A stretch of DNA of 64,000 bases, from contig NZ_JAGMUO010000024.1 in assembly GCF_019049325.1 (NCBI RefSeq), forward strand, positions 1 to 64,000, in the 5' to 3' direction. Position 1 is the first letter of the stretch. Each line of letters opens with the position of its first letter. Position numbers and translations under genes: made by a program. Positions 33,286-44,571 of the stretch are shown in pieces. The DNA comes from Streptomyces sp. AC512_CC834. Lineage in GTDB: Bacteria > Actinomycetota > Actinomycetes > Streptomycetales > Streptomycetaceae. The notes under the pieces were generated by a model. It searched no databases, was not told where the DNA came from, and was given only the letters and a program-made list of their open reading frames with translations.

Positions 33286-33806
33286 CGGGTTACCGCCTCA
33301 CGGAGCTTGTCGAGGCGCGCGGCGGTGAGTTCCAGCCAGCGCAGGTCGGCCTCGAGATGGAACAGGGCGTGGTCGCAGATGAGCTGGTCGGCGAGATCGC
33401 CCTTGCGTTTGCGGTCGGTGAGGATGCGCATGCTGCGCAGATGCTCCGAGCGCTGCGTGTCGAGGATGTCGGCGGCGTCGCGGTGGGTGAGCAGCGCCAG
33501 GACGACCTTGGTGTAGAGCGTCGACTGGAGATACGGCTCGGGTTTCTCCGGCGTGGCGAGCCACCGCTGTACGTCGGTGATCCCCTCGTCGGTGATCGCG
33601 TACCGCTTGCGCTCGGGACCGCCGCCCGTCTCTATGCCGTCGACGACGACGAGGCCGTTCTTCAGCAGGCGGGACATCGTCGAGTAGACCTGGCCGTAGT
33701 GCAGTGGCCGGTCGTGACCGAACTTCTCGTCGAAGGCGCGCTTGAGGTCGTAACCGTGGCGCGGCCCGGACTCCAGGAGTCCCAGGAGGGTGTGACCGAT
33801 GGACAT
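33282..33806 (-). CDS. PadR-family transcriptional regulator
   Basis: This 174-residue protein (ATG at 33806, MSIGHTLLG) has the PadR winged helix near the N-terminus, with GHTLLGLLESGPRHGYDLKR and LHYGQVYSTMSRLLKNGLV, followed by a helical C-terminal dimerisation region (PadR subfamily 2). PadR proteins usually repress their own operon and a neighbouring transporter and are released by small molecules. It is the first gene of the operon padR, ATPase, permease, and an inverted repeat lies 14 bases upstream of its start. Confidence 0.93.
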   Translation of the reverse strand: MSIGHTLLGLLESGPRHGYDLKRAFDEKFGHDRPLHYGQVYSTMSRLLKNGLVVVDGIETGGGPERKRYAITDEGITDVQRWLATPEKPEPYLQSTLYTKVVLALLTHRDAADILDTQRSEHLRSMRILTDRKRKGDLADQLICDHALFHLEADLRWLELTAARLDKLREAVTR

Positions 33807-33819
33807 GCGGAGCACTCTA

Positions 33820-33854
33820 CACACGGTGTATACGCGGTATGTATACGTCGTGTG
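33820..33854. promoter_or_regulatory. Probable PadR operator
   Basis: Symmetric pattern CACACG-N2-GTATAC-N7-GTATAC-N2-CGTGTG, 35 bases, centred about 31 bases before the padR ATG. PadR boxes commonly have inverted ATAC/GTAT-type half-sites, so autoregulation is likely. Confidence 0.75.
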
Positions 33855-33923
33855 CAGAGATCATGGCGGCGCGTGCGGGATGCCGTACGGGATCGCAGGT
33901 GGGGAGTGATTGTCACGGTTCCG

Positions 33924-34277
33924 CTACGGCGGTGGTGTGGCCCCCGGGCCGGGGCCGCTCCTCGGTGGGCGGCCCCGGCGCGGCAGCGGCCCGGTGTCGC
34001 CGGGCAGGCGGCCGGCCTCCGCCAGGGCCCTGCGGAGCAGGAACTCGATCTGGGCGTTGGCCGAGCGCAGTTCGTCGCCGGCCCAGCGGGCCAGCGCCTC
34101 GTACACCTGTGGGTCCAGCCGCAGCAGCACCTGCTTGCGCTGCTGCGGCCGACGCCTGGGGACCGGGCCCTCGGCGGGCGCGGAACCCGTCGCCGCATCC
34201 GTCGCCGCATCCGTCGCCGAGTCCTTTGTCGAGTCCTTTGCCGGATCCCTCTCCGGATCCTCGGGCGGGGTCGTCAC
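33924..34277 (-). CDS. Small ribbon-helix-helix (Arc-like) protein
   Basis: This 117-residue protein starts at the GTG overlapping the stop of the SPFH gene (GTGA). The central segment KQVLLRLDPQVYEALARWAG, followed by LRSANAQIEFLLRRAL, is a typical Arc/MetJ-type ribbon-helix-helix. Both tails are low-complexity: Asp/Thr/Ala repeats before it and Pro/Gly/Arg after it. Such proteins bind DNA as dimers. No toxin gene is adjacent, so a role as regulator of the SPFH operon is more likely than an antitoxin role; this is inferred. Confidence 0.75.
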   Translation of the reverse strand: MTTPPEDPERDPAKDSTKDSATDAATDAATGSAPAEGPVPRRRPQQRKQVLLRLDPQVYEALARWAGDELRSANAQIEFLLRRALAEAGRLPGDTGPLPRRGRPPRSGPGPGATPPP

Positions 34278-35212
34278 TGGTAGAGCGTCCCCGTGTTCAG
34301 GACCGGCTGGGCCGCGCGGTCCCCGCAGAGCACGACCATCAGGTTGGACACCATCGCCGCCTTGCGCTCGTTGTCCAGCTCCACGATGTCCTGCTCGTTG
34401 ATCCGGGCGAGCGCCGCCTCGACCATGCCGACCGCGCCGTCCACGATCTGGCGCCGGGCCGCGACGACCGCACCGGCCTGCTGCCGCTGGAGCATCGCCG
34501 AGGCGATCTCCGGCGCGTACGCGAGGTGCGTGAAGCGGGACTCGATGATCTGCACGCCGGCCGCCTCCACGCGCGCGTGCAGCTCGACGGCGAGCTTCTC
34601 GGTGATTTCCTCGGCGTTGCCCCGCAGTGAGAGGCCGTCCTCGTCGTGGGCGTCGTAGGGATACTCGATGGCGATGTGCCGCACGGCCGCCTCGGTCTGG
34701 GTGGAGACGAACTCGATGTAGTCGTCCACCTCGAAGGTGGCCTGCGCGGTGTCCTCCACCCGCCACACCACGACGGCGGCCAGCTCGATGGGGTTGCCGT
34801 AGGCGTCGTTCACCTTCAGGACGGCCGTCTCGTGGTTGCGCACCCGCGTCGAGATCTTGGTGCGCGAGGTGAAGGGGTTCACCCAGCGCAGTCCGTCCTG
34901 CCGGATCGTCCCCCGGTACCGCCCGAAGAGCTGCACCACGCGGGCCTCGCCCGGCGCGACCATGTTCAGCCCGCACATCGCGAGGAAGGCGGCCAGGGCG
35001 ACGAGGATGCCCCCGATGATCAGCACCGCCTTGCCGCCCGACGAGTCGACCGCCGTGGCGGTGACGATCAGGCCCGCGCCCACGAGCAGTCCGACCAGCC
35101 CGAGCAGCAGCGCGAAGCCGCCGCCGATGCTGTGTGCCTGATTCTCGCGCACCCGTGGCGCCGGCATCTCGGGCACATCCGCGGTGACCTGTGGGGCATC
35201 GTGCGTGGACAT
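34274..35212 (-). CDS. SPFH/Band 7 (stomatin-like) membrane protein
   Basis: This 312-residue protein has two hydrophobic helices near the N-terminus (about 30-80), then an SPFH domain with [27 protein letters not shown] start and [18 protein letters not shown] helical region follows with [19 protein letters not shown] and VLNTGTLYQ at the end. SPFH proteins organise membrane microdomains and chaperone membrane proteins. A perfect 14-bp palindrome lies 31-44 bases before its start. It is coupled to the small ribbon-helix-helix gene. Confidence 0.9.
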   Translation of the reverse strand: MSTHDAPQVTADVPEMPAPRVRENQAHSIGGGFALLLGLVGLLVGAGLIVTATAVDSSGGKAVLIIGGILVALAAFLAMCGLNMVAPGEARVVQLFGRYRGTIRQDGLRWVNPFTSRTKISTRVRNHETAVLKVNDAYGNPIELAAVVVWRVEDTAQATFEVDDYIEFVSTQTEAAVRHIAIEYPYDAHDEDGLSLRGNAEEITEKLAVELHARVEAAGVQIIESRFTHLAYAPEIASAMLQRQQAGAVVAARRQIVDGAVGMVEAALARINEQDIVELDNERKAAMVSNLMVVLCGDRAAQPVLNTGTLYQ

Positions 35213-35242
35213 GGGTGGTCCCCCGTTCTCGTTTTTCTAGCT

Positions 35243-35256
35243 AAGTGATATCACTT
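35243..35256. promoter_or_regulatory. Perfect 14-bp palindrome upstream of the SPFH gene
   Basis: AAGTGATATCACTT is a perfect palindrome in an otherwise AT-richer stretch 31-44 bases before the SPFH start. It is well placed to be an operator. The ribbon-helix-helix protein encoded in the same operon is one candidate binder. Confidence 0.65.
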
Positions 35257-35460
35257 TACCAGCAAATGACAACCCTCAACCCCTCTCGTACGTCGGTTCC
35301 TATGGAACGGGTGCTGATTCTCACGTCCCCACAAGGCTGGATCAGTTGCCGTTTGTCACATCTCCCGGTGTTAGCTTTCTGAGCTGACCTGAGCGACGAA
35401 CCTGTGTGACGCGTGAGCGAGACGTGCCCACAGACGACCGAAGCGGAGCGGATCGGACCC

Positions 35461-37812
35461 ATGGGGCGAGCGGAAGAGAGAAAAGCGCGACAGCGTGGCG
35501 GCCGCCGCGCCGCGCCGAAACGCCGCCGTTCGTCGGGCGCGAGCGGGAGCGCGGGCGGAGGCGGAGGCACCGGCGGGAAGAGCCGCATACGCCGGCTGTT
35601 CACCTGGAAGAAGATCCTCGGGACGTTCTTCGGGCTCTGTCTGCTCGCCATGGGCGCCTTCATCGTCCTGTACATGGTGATCGACATCCCCGAGGGCAAC
35701 CCCGAGGCCGAGCTGCAGAGCAACGTCTACAAGTACAGCGACGGCAGCGTGATGGTCCGCACCGGCGACCGCAACCGCGAGATCGTCGACCTGGCCAAGG
35801 TGCCCAAGGACGTCCAGCGCACCTTCGTCGCCGCCGAGAACAAGACCTTCTACGACGACGCCGGCGTCGACCTCAAGGGCACCACGCGCGGCGTGCTCAA
35901 CACGCTCTCCGGCAAGGGCGCGCAGGGCGGTTCGACGATCACCCAGCAGTACGTCAAGAACTACTACCTGAGCCAGGAGCAGACGGTCTCCCGCAAGCTC
36001 AAGGAACTGGTCATCTCCCTGAAGCTGGACCGGGAGAAGTCCAAGAACTACATCCTCGCCGGCTACATCAACACCAGCTACTACGGCCGCGGCGCCTACG
36101 GCATCCAGGCCGCCGCGCAGGCCTACTACCGCGTCGACGCCGAGGACCTGACGGTCGAACAGGGCGCGTACCTCGCGGCCCTGCTCCAGGCCCCGAACCA
36201 GTACGACTGGGCGATCGCCAGCGCGACCGGCAAGAAGCTCGCCCAGGAGCGCTGGAACTACGTCCTGGACAACATGGTCGAGCAGAAGTGGCTGAACGCG
36301 GGCGACCGGCAGGGCATGACGTTCCCGAAGCCCAAGGAGCCCAAGGCCGCCGCCGGGAAGAAGGGCCAGGTCGGCTATCTGGTGGACGCCGCCGACTACG
36401 CCCTCAAGGAGCAGCTCGTCGCCCAGGGCGCCGCCGAAGACATGGAGCAGGCCAAGGCCCTGGTCGACCTCGGCGGCTACACCGTCACCCTCAACATCGA
36501 CAAGAAGAAGCAGGCCGAGCTGGAGAAGGCGGTCAAGGCCAAGCTCACCAGCAAGCTGGACCCCGACAAGCGCAAGGTCGACGCGGACGTCCAGGCCGGC
36601 GCCGTCTCCGTCGACCCGAAGACGGGCTCCGTCGTGGCGATGTACGGCGGCGTGAACTATCTGGAGCACTACACGAACAACGCCACCCGCGACGACTACC
36701 AGCCCGCCTCCACCTTCAAGCCGATGATCCTCGCCGCCGCCGTCGACCAGGACGCCGAGACCCAGGACGGCGTGCCGATCACGGCCAACACCATCTACGA
36801 CGGCACCAGCGAGCGCCAGGTGATGGACGGCGACCAGAAGGTCGGTTTCGCGCCACCCAACGAGGACGACGTCGACTACGGCGACATCGACGTCCAGGAG
36901 GCGATGAACAAGTCCGTCAACTCCGTCTTCGCGCAGATGGGCATCGACGTCGGCATGACCGAGGTGCTGAAGGTCGCGGGCGAACTCGGCATGGACACCG
37001 AGGACCTGCCGGCCGTGCCCGCCCAGACCCTGGGCAGTATGGGCGCCAGCCCGCTGGAGATGGCCGGCGCCTACGCCACCCTCGACAACCACGGCAAGAA
37101 GGTCACCCCGGCGATCGTGAAGTCGGTCGAGCACAAGGACCGCACGATCGAGATGCCCGACCCCATCGGCGAGCAGATCATCAGCCGGGAAGCCGCCGAC
37201 ACGGTGACCTCCGTACTCACCGGCGTGGTCAACGACGGTACGGCCAAGACGTCCGTACGGGACAACCCGCTGCGCGACGGCCAGAAGGTGGCCGGCAAGA
37301 CCGGTACGTCCGACAACAACAAGTCGGCCTGGTTCACGGGCTTCACCCCCGACCTGGTCACCTCGGTCGGCCTGTTCGGCGAGGACGACAAGGCACCGCA
37401 CCCGCAGGTCCCGATGTACAAGGCCGGCGGCGTCGAATACCGCGTCAACGGCGGTGGCTTCCCGGCGGAGATCTGGGCCGCGTACACCTTCGGAGTCATG
37501 GACGAGGTCAGCAAGTTCGACCTGGAGACCAAGCAGGGCGCCGCGGTGCAACCGAGCGACTCGCCGTCGGCCCCCGAGTCGCCCACCCAGTCGCCGAGCC
37601 AGGAGGAGACGACCGAGCCGCCCCCGTCGGACGACCCGACGACCGAGCCGCCCCCGTCGAACGATCCGCCGACGACGGAGGACCCTCCGGAGTCGCCCTC
37701 GAACTCGCCGTCGAACAGCCCGTCCACCGAACCACCGCCGGACGGCGGCGGGTCCACGGAGCCGGAGGACCCGGACTTCCCCGGCGGGGACGACGGGGAC
37801 TGGGGGCTGTAG
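35461..37812 (+). CDS. Class A penicillin-binding protein
   Basis: This 783-residue protein (ATG at 35461; a GTG at 35413 is also in frame) is a bifunctional peptidoglycan synthase. A basic cytoplasmic N-terminus and one membrane helix (about 52-74) precede a GT51 glycosyltransferase domain. That domain has the catalytic Glu126 (AAENKTFYDD) and QGGSTITQQYVKN. The transpeptidase domain has Ser417 in STFK, Ser485-Val-Asn and Lys613-Thr-Gly. The C-terminal 80 residues are Pro/Ser/Thr/Glu-rich with repeated TEPPPSDDP-like units, probably spanning the wall. All catalytic motifs are intact. It is followed by a strong terminator. Confidence 0.94.
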   Translation: MGRAEERKARQRGGRRAAPKRRRSSGASGSAGGGGGTGGKSRIRRLFTWKKILGTFFGLCLLAMGAFIVLYMVIDIPEGNPEAELQSNVYKYSDGSVMVRTGDRNREIVDLAKVPKDVQRTFVAAENKTFYDDAGVDLKGTTRGVLNTLSGKGAQGGSTITQQYVKNYYLSQEQTVSRKLKELVISLKLDREKSKNYILAGYINTSYYGRGAYGIQAAAQAYYRVDAEDLTVEQGAYLAALLQAPNQYDWAIASATGKKLAQERWNYVLDNMVEQKWLNAGDRQGMTFPKPKEPKAAAGKKGQVGYLVDAADYALKEQLVAQGAAEDMEQAKALVDLGGYTVTLNIDKKKQAELEKAVKAKLTSKLDPDKRKVDADVQAGAVSVDPKTGSVVAMYGGVNYLEHYTNNATRDDYQPASTFKPMILAAAVDQDAETQDGVPITANTIYDGTSERQVMDGDQKVGFAPPNEDDVDYGDIDVQEAMNKSVNSVFAQMGIDVGMTEVLKVAGELGMDTEDLPAVPAQTLGSMGASPLEMAGAYATLDNHGKKVTPAIVKSVEHKDRTIEMPDPIGEQIISREAADTVTSVLTGVVNDGTAKTSVRDNPLRDGQKVAGKTGTSDNNKSAWFTGFTPDLVTSVGLFGEDDKAPHPQVPMYKAGGVEYRVNGGGFPAEIWAAYTFGVMDEVSKFDLETKQGAAVQPSDSPSAPESPTQSPSQEETTEPPPSDDPTTEPPPSNDPPTTEDPPESPSNSPSNSPSTEPPPDGGGSTEPEDPDFPGGDDGDWGL

Positions 37813-37853
37813 ACCCGCGAGACCAGCGAGAGCTGCGAAAGCCGCGGACACGC

Positions 37854-37891
37854 GCGAAGGGGCGCCCGGTGCTCACCGGGCGCCCCTTCGC
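37854..37891. terminator. Strong bidirectional terminator after the PBP gene
   Basis: GCGAAGGGGCGCCCGGT and ACCGGGCGCCCCTTCGC form a 17-bp perfect stem around GCTC, between convergent genes. Confidence 0.9.
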
Positions 37892-37924
37892 GTACGTCTC
37901 GGGCCGGTTCGGTTCAGCCCGGGC

Positions 37925-40057
37925 TCAGCCCCGGTTGAGCTCGAACCAGACCACCTTGCCCGTGCTCAGCCGCGTCGCGCCCCAGCGCCGGGCCAGCCGG
38001 TTCACCAGGTACAGCCCGCGCCCGCCCTCGTCCGTCGCCCGCGCCTGCCGCAGCCGGGGCAACTGCGGCACGTCGTCGCCGACCTCGCAGCGCAGCACGT
38101 CCGTGCGCAGCAGGCGCAGAGTGACCGGCTTCGTGGCGTACCGCACCGCGTTGGTCACGACCTCGCTGACGAGCAGCTCCACGGAGTCCGTGAGGTCCTC
38201 CATGCCCCAGCGGGCGAGCGCGCGCCGGGCCAGCCGGCGGGCACGGCCCGGGGCCGCGTCCTCGGGCTCCAGGAACCAGTACGCCACATCGCTGGGCGCG
38301 ATGCCGTCGAAGCGGGCGGCGAGCAGCGCGATGTCGTCGTCCCGGTCGCCCGGCCCGAGCATGTCGAGCACCTCGTCGCACAGGGCTTCCAGGGGCGGCG
38401 GATGGTCGGGACCGGTGAGCTGCGCGGTCGCCGCGAGGCGCTCCCGGAGCTGCTCTATGCCGGTCCACACGTCGCGCAGCCGGGACTCGACCAGCCCGTC
38501 CGTGTACAGGAGCAGGGTCGCGCCGGCCGGGGCGTCCAGTTCCACGGCCTCGAAGTCCACGCCGCCGACGCCGATCGGGGCGCCCGCCGGCACCCGCAGC
38601 ACCTCGGCGGCACCACCCAGGTGCAGCAGGACGGGCGGCGGGTGGCCCGCGTTGGCGACGGTGATGCGGTGCGACACCGGGTCGTACACCGCGTACAGGC
38701 AGGTCGCCATGCGGTCCGTGCCCAGGCGCTGGGCCTGTTCGTCGAGGTGGTGCAGCACCTCCTGCGGCGGCAGGTCAAGACCGGCCAGGGTCTGCGCCGT
38801 GGTCCGCAACTGGCCCATGATGGCCGCCGACGTCATGGAGTGGCCCATCACGTCCCCGACGACCAGCGCGACCCGGCTGCCGGGCAGCGGGATGGCGTCG
38901 TACCAGTCGCCGCCGACCCGCGCCGTCTCGGCGGCCGGGAGGTAGCGCGAGGCCAGCCGCACGCCGGTGCAGCGCGGCAGGTTCTCCGGGAGCATCGTGC
39001 GCTGCAGCTCGTCGGCGATGTACGCCTCACGCCCGTACAGCACCGCCTTGTCGATGCCGAGGGCGCTGTGCGTGGCGAGCTGGGCGGCGACCAGCAGGTC
39101 GTCGGCCTCGAAGGCGACGCGCTCCGGGCCGCGCAGGAACAGCGCCGCGCCGATCACCCGGCGCCGGCCGCGCAGCGGGGCGAGAATCGCCCGCCGGCCG
39201 TCGGGGACGGCGAAGTCGCGCTCGTCGCCGAGCAGTTCCGGCAGCGCGGCGCGGGCGGCGGGGGTGTCCGTGAAGACCGGGCGCACCCCGCGCAGCACCT
39301 CGGCCAGCGCACTGCCCGGCCGCACCTCGCACAGCTCGGAGCCGACCGACTCCAGCTCGGAGGGCTCGGGCTGGGCGGCCGGGGTGAAACCGCTCTCGGT
39401 GTCCCGCTCGGCCGGTATGCGGTCGGTGCGCCGCAGCCGCAGCACCAGGGGGCCGGTGGGCCGCTCGTCGCCGACCGGCAGCGGCTCGCGCAGATAGACG
39501 AGGATCGCGTCCGCGAACGTCGGCACGGTGGCCCGGCACAGCCCCATCACGATCTCGTCGAGGTCCATGCCCCGGGCGATCCGCCGGGTCGCGGCTCCCA
39601 CGAACCGGAGCCGGTCCCCGTCCCGCCGCATGGGCGTGGGCTGTCCGGGCGCGGTGAGCTGCCCGGTACGCCGCTCCGAGTCCGACAGCGCGCCACGGCG
39701 GTCCGCCGCGCCGGCCGGCGCCGCGGGACCCGGCTGCACGCCACCGGACTGCGCGCCGCCGGACTGCGCGCTGCCCGGTTGCACCGGGACGCCCTCGGAC
39801 GCGGGCCGCGGCCGGTGCGTGTCGGGCTTGGCGGCCTGCTCGGCGCCCGGCTGGGAGTGCTCGAAGGAGCCAGGTGAACCGGGGGAGCCGGGGGAGTCCG
39901 CGCCCGCGGTGGGCGGCGTCTCCCCGGTACGCCCCTGTGCCGATAACGCGGACCCGGAGTCGCGCGGTGGCACGGGGGTACGCAGGAGCGCCCCGCGGGG
40001 ATCCGTGGGGTCGGCGCCCGTCGAGGGGCGGTCGAAGGAGGTCGGGTGCTCCGTCAC
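37925..40057 (-). CDS. SpoIIE-type PP2C phosphatase with GAF and HATPase domains
   Basis: This 710-residue protein has a disordered, Gly/Pro/Ser-rich N-terminus (about 1-140) and a GAF-like sensor (about 150-335). A PP2C/SpoIIE phosphatase domain (about 345-565) shows ARVGGDWYDAIPL, VVGDVMGHSM, TVANAGHPPPVLL and LLLYTDGLVESR. A C-terminal histidine-kinase-like ATPase of the RsbW type (about 580-710) shows VSEVVTNAVRYA and GRGLYLVNRLA. Streptomyces has many such proteins, thought to control anti-sigma/anti-anti-sigma networks. No sigma factor or antagonist gene is adjacent, so its target is unknown. Confidence 0.93.
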   Translation of the reverse strand: MTEHPTSFDRPSTGADPTDPRGALLRTPVPPRDSGSALSAQGRTGETPPTAGADSPGSPGSPGSFEHSQPGAEQAAKPDTHRPRPASEGVPVQPGSAQSGGAQSGGVQPGPAAPAGAADRRGALSDSERRTGQLTAPGQPTPMRRDGDRLRFVGAATRRIARGMDLDEIVMGLCRATVPTFADAILVYLREPLPVGDERPTGPLVLRLRRTDRIPAERDTESGFTPAAQPEPSELESVGSELCEVRPGSALAEVLRGVRPVFTDTPAARAALPELLGDERDFAVPDGRRAILAPLRGRRRVIGAALFLRGPERVAFEADDLLVAAQLATHSALGIDKAVLYGREAYIADELQRTMLPENLPRCTGVRLASRYLPAAETARVGGDWYDAIPLPGSRVALVVGDVMGHSMTSAAIMGQLRTTAQTLAGLDLPPQEVLHHLDEQAQRLGTDRMATCLYAVYDPVSHRITVANAGHPPPVLLHLGGAAEVLRVPAGAPIGVGGVDFEAVELDAPAGATLLLYTDGLVESRLRDVWTGIEQLRERLAATAQLTGPDHPPPLEALCDEVLDMLGPGDRDDDIALLAARFDGIAPSDVAYWFLEPEDAAPGRARRLARRALARWGMEDLTDSVELLVSEVVTNAVRYATKPVTLRLLRTDVLRCEVGDDVPQLPRLRQARATDEGGRGLYLVNRLARRWGATRLSTGKVVWFELNRG

Positions 40058-40354
40058 GCGTGTCGAATCCGTCCGTCCGGGACTGCCCGCGGCGCGTGCA
40101 GTTCGTCCCGCAGAAATCCCGATACCCGCAATACCTGTCCAAGGAACGGGATTCCCGCGTGGTCAGAGGCTGTTCCTGTGTCACCGGCGGACCGTCTGCG
40201 GCCCGTCTCCGTGTTGCCCTCGTACCCCTCGCTCACGTCCTGCCGCCCCTCGGTGACGATCGGTCAAGCACAGCGCACGCTCCGCCGTTTGCCGCTGCCG
40301 CGCTCCTTGCGGAGGACGATCCTACGTTTCCTGCCCGGGGGCACATCAAGGGTC

Positions 40355-41068
40355 TCATGAGGACACGTGCGCGGACGTGCGATCCCAGTCCCCCGGCAGC
40401 GACGGTACCGCCCACGCCGGATCGGGTCGCCAGTCCTCCCATCCGTCGGCGAACGGCGACCCCCAGGAACGGATCTCCGCGACCGCGGCACGGCCCGCGG
40501 AGCGCACCCGCCCGGCGAGGCCGGTGTCCATCAGCCGGTCCCGCTGGGCCTGCGAGAACTCGTCCTCGTCCCGCCAGTGCCAGGTGTGGTCCGGGTGGAC
40601 GGAGATGTCCAGGAAATGGTCCTCGGAGTCGACCCCGCCCTCCCAACGGGTCAGCGGCTCCTCCAGATTCACGTACCAGTTCTTGAACCGCCAGCCCGGA
40701 TCCCAGAACAGCCACACCGACCAGGGCTCGCCGGGCCGCGCCAGCTTCAGCACGCCCGTGCCGAACCACCGGTCGCGCTGCACGGTGCGCGGCTTGGTGT
40801 AGCGGGTGGCCAGCGGCTCCAGATGCACGGACGTACCGTCGGCCAGTACCGGCTTCACACACTCGGTGCCGGGTGCCAGCCACACGGCGAGCAGTTCGGT
40901 GTCGTCGCGTACGACGGTGACGGGGCGGGCGATGTGGAAGTGCGGGCCGCCGTTCTCCCGGTACCGCCACAGGATGTGACTGCCGGGCGCCCAGTAGTCC
41001 ACCGGGGCCGCCGGGGCCACCGGAGTGCCCGCCTCCGTCGCCGCGCTCACCGTTTCACCGTCTGCCAT
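40355..41068 (-). CDS. DUF402 (FomD-like) nucleotide-diphosphate hydrolase-like protein
   Basis: This 237-residue protein has a DUF402 domain. WSVWLFWDPGWRFKNWYVNLEEP is followed by DSEDHFLDISVHPDHTWHWRDEDEF, which supplies the acidic residues thought to bind metal in FomD, a hydrolase of the fosfomycin pathway, and in the related nucleotide phosphatases. This chromosomal copy is not near fosfomycin genes and is probably a housekeeping enzyme of unknown substrate. The ATG at 41068 is followed by 15-20 poorly structured residues; a later start is possible. Confidence 0.82.
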   Translation of the reverse strand: MADGETVSAATEAGTPVAPAAPVDYWAPGSHILWRYRENGGPHFHIARPVTVVRDDTELLAVWLAPGTECVKPVLADGTSVHLEPLATRYTKPRTVQRDRWFGTGVLKLARPGEPWSVWLFWDPGWRFKNWYVNLEEPLTRWEGGVDSEDHFLDISVHPDHTWHWRDEDEFSQAQRDRLMDTGLAGRVRSAGRAAVAEIRSWGSPFADGWEDWRPDPAWAVPSLPGDWDRTSAHVSS

Positions 41069-41156
41069 GGACAGATATTAGGTGCCATGGCCACCCGACG
41101 CGCCGATGATCGCGAAGGGCGTCCCGGTTCACGACGGCGGTCAGGTTACGGACAGG

Positions 41157-42560
41157 TCACGGACGGGTCATCCGCAGCACGTCCAGCGCCTGGTCCAACT
41201 GCTCGCCGGTGAGGTCGCCGCGCTCGACGTACCCGCCCTCCAGGACGACCTGACGGATCGTCTTCCGCTCGGCCAGCGCCTTCTTGGCGACCTTCGCGGC
41301 CTCCTCGTACCCGATGTACTTGTTCAGCGGCGTGACCACGGACGGCGAGGACTCGGCGTACTCGCGGGCCCGTTCGCGGTGGGCGACGATCCCGTCCACG
41401 GTCCGGTCGGCGAGCAGCCGGGAGACGTTGGCGAGCAGCCGTACCGACTCCAGTACGTTCTTGGCGATGACCGGCAGCATGACGTTCAGCTCGAAGTTGC
41501 CGGCCGCTCCCGCCGCGGCGACCGTGGCGTCGTTGCCGGTGACCTGGGCGGCGACCATGAGTACGGCCTCGGGGATCACCGGGTTGACCTTGCCGGGCAT
41601 GATGGACGACCCGGGCTGGAGGTCGGGCAGCGAGATCTCCGCGAGCCCGGTACGCGGCCCGGACGCCATCCAGCGCAGGTCGTTCGCGATCTTCGTCAGC
41701 CCGACGCCGATGGTCCGCAGTTGCCCGCTCGTCTCGACGATGCCGTCCCGGGCGCCCTGCGCCTCGAAGTGGTCGCGCGCCTCGGTCAGCGGCAGCCCGG
41801 TCGCGCGGGCCACCTCCTCGATGACGGCGGCGGAGAAGCCGGGCGGGGTGTTGATGCCGGTGCCGACGGCGGTGCCGCCCAGCGGCAGCTCGGCGAGGCG
41901 CGGGAGGGAGGCGCCCAGCCGCTCGACGCCGTACCGCACCTGGGCGGCGTATCCGCCGAACTCCTGGCCCAGGGTGACGGGCGTGGCGTCCATGAGGTGG
42001 GTACGCCCGGACTTCACGACGTCGGCGAACTCCTCCGCCTTGCGCTCCAGGGCCCCGGCGAGGTGGTCCAGGGCCGGGATCAGGTCGCGGGTGACGGCGG
42101 CGGTGGCGGCGATGTGGATCGAGGACGGGAAGACGTCGTTGGACGACTGGGAGGCGTTGACGTGGTCGTTGGGGTGCACGTCGCGGCCGAGCCGTTCACC
42201 GGCCAGGGTGGCGATGACCTCGTTGGTGTTCATGTTGGACGAGGTCCCCGACCCCGTCTGGAACACGTCGACGGGGAAGTGCTCGTCCCACTTCCCGTCG
42301 GCGACCTCGCCGGCCGCGTCCTGGATCGCGCCGGCGACGTCCTTGTCGAGTACGCCCAGTTCGGCGTTGACCTTGGCCGCCGCGCCCTTGATCCGTGCCA
42401 GCGCCTCGACGTGGGCGCGCTCGATGCGCTGCCCGGAGACGGGGAAGTTCTCCACGGCGCGCTGCGTCTGGGCCCGCCACTTGGCGTGGGCGGGCACCCG
42501 CACCTCGCCCATCGAGTCGTGCTCGGTGCGGAACCCGGTCCTGTCCTGCTCGTCGGCCAT
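41157..42560 (-). CDS. fumC: Class II fumarate hydratase FumC
   Basis: This 467-residue protein has the fumarase/aspartase signature [15 protein letters not shown], the substrate-site runs [14 protein letters not shown] and [11 protein letters not shown], and [17 protein letters not shown]. It interconverts fumarate and malate in the TCA cycle without an iron-sulfur cluster and tolerates oxygen. It lies downstream of a class I fumarase gene on the same strand, about 100 bases apart. The enzyme looks complete. Confidence 0.96.
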   Translation of the reverse strand: MADEQDRTGFRTEHDSMGEVRVPAHAKWRAQTQRAVENFPVSGQRIERAHVEALARIKGAAAKVNAELGVLDKDVAGAIQDAAGEVADGKWDEHFPVDVFQTGSGTSSNMNTNEVIATLAGERLGRDVHPNDHVNASQSSNDVFPSSIHIAATAAVTRDLIPALDHLAGALERKAEEFADVVKSGRTHLMDATPVTLGQEFGGYAAQVRYGVERLGASLPRLAELPLGGTAVGTGINTPPGFSAAVIEEVARATGLPLTEARDHFEAQGARDGIVETSGQLRTIGVGLTKIANDLRWMASGPRTGLAEISLPDLQPGSSIMPGKVNPVIPEAVLMVAAQVTGNDATVAAAGAAGNFELNVMLPVIAKNVLESVRLLANVSRLLADRTVDGIVAHRERAREYAESSPSVVTPLNKYIGYEEAAKVAKKALAERKTIRQVVLEGGYVERGDLTGEQLDQALDVLRMTRP

Positions 42561-42664
42561 CGACGATCACCTCCACCGGTCACAGCGTCCTGGATGCGAC
42601 CACTGTTCCCCGTATTCCCCGTGTTCCCCGTTTCCCCGTGGAGGTGAACCGTCACGGGCAGGGC

Positions 42665-44365
<1,701 letters not shown>

Positions 44366-44571
44366 TCCTCACTCGACATCACGCGCGGCTGGATTCCTCA
44401 GCAACGACGGCTGGCCTCCATCGGCAGCGCCAACCAGCGTAAAACCTGCCCGCGGCGCCGAGCTTGTGAGGTAAGGCTCAGTTCGCGACGAACCGGTCCG
44501 CGACGACGGGTCCGCGACAAGGTTGTCCACAGGGGTAGTCGCGATCTATCGCGTTTCGGTACGCTACTGCC

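Noticed and set aside
35371..37851. An 826-codon minus-strand frame opposite the penicillin-binding protein gene
   Set aside because: It is a GC-driven shadow; the plus strand carries every class A PBP motif and the minus frame is a low-complexity Val/Leu/Gly/Asp run with no family.
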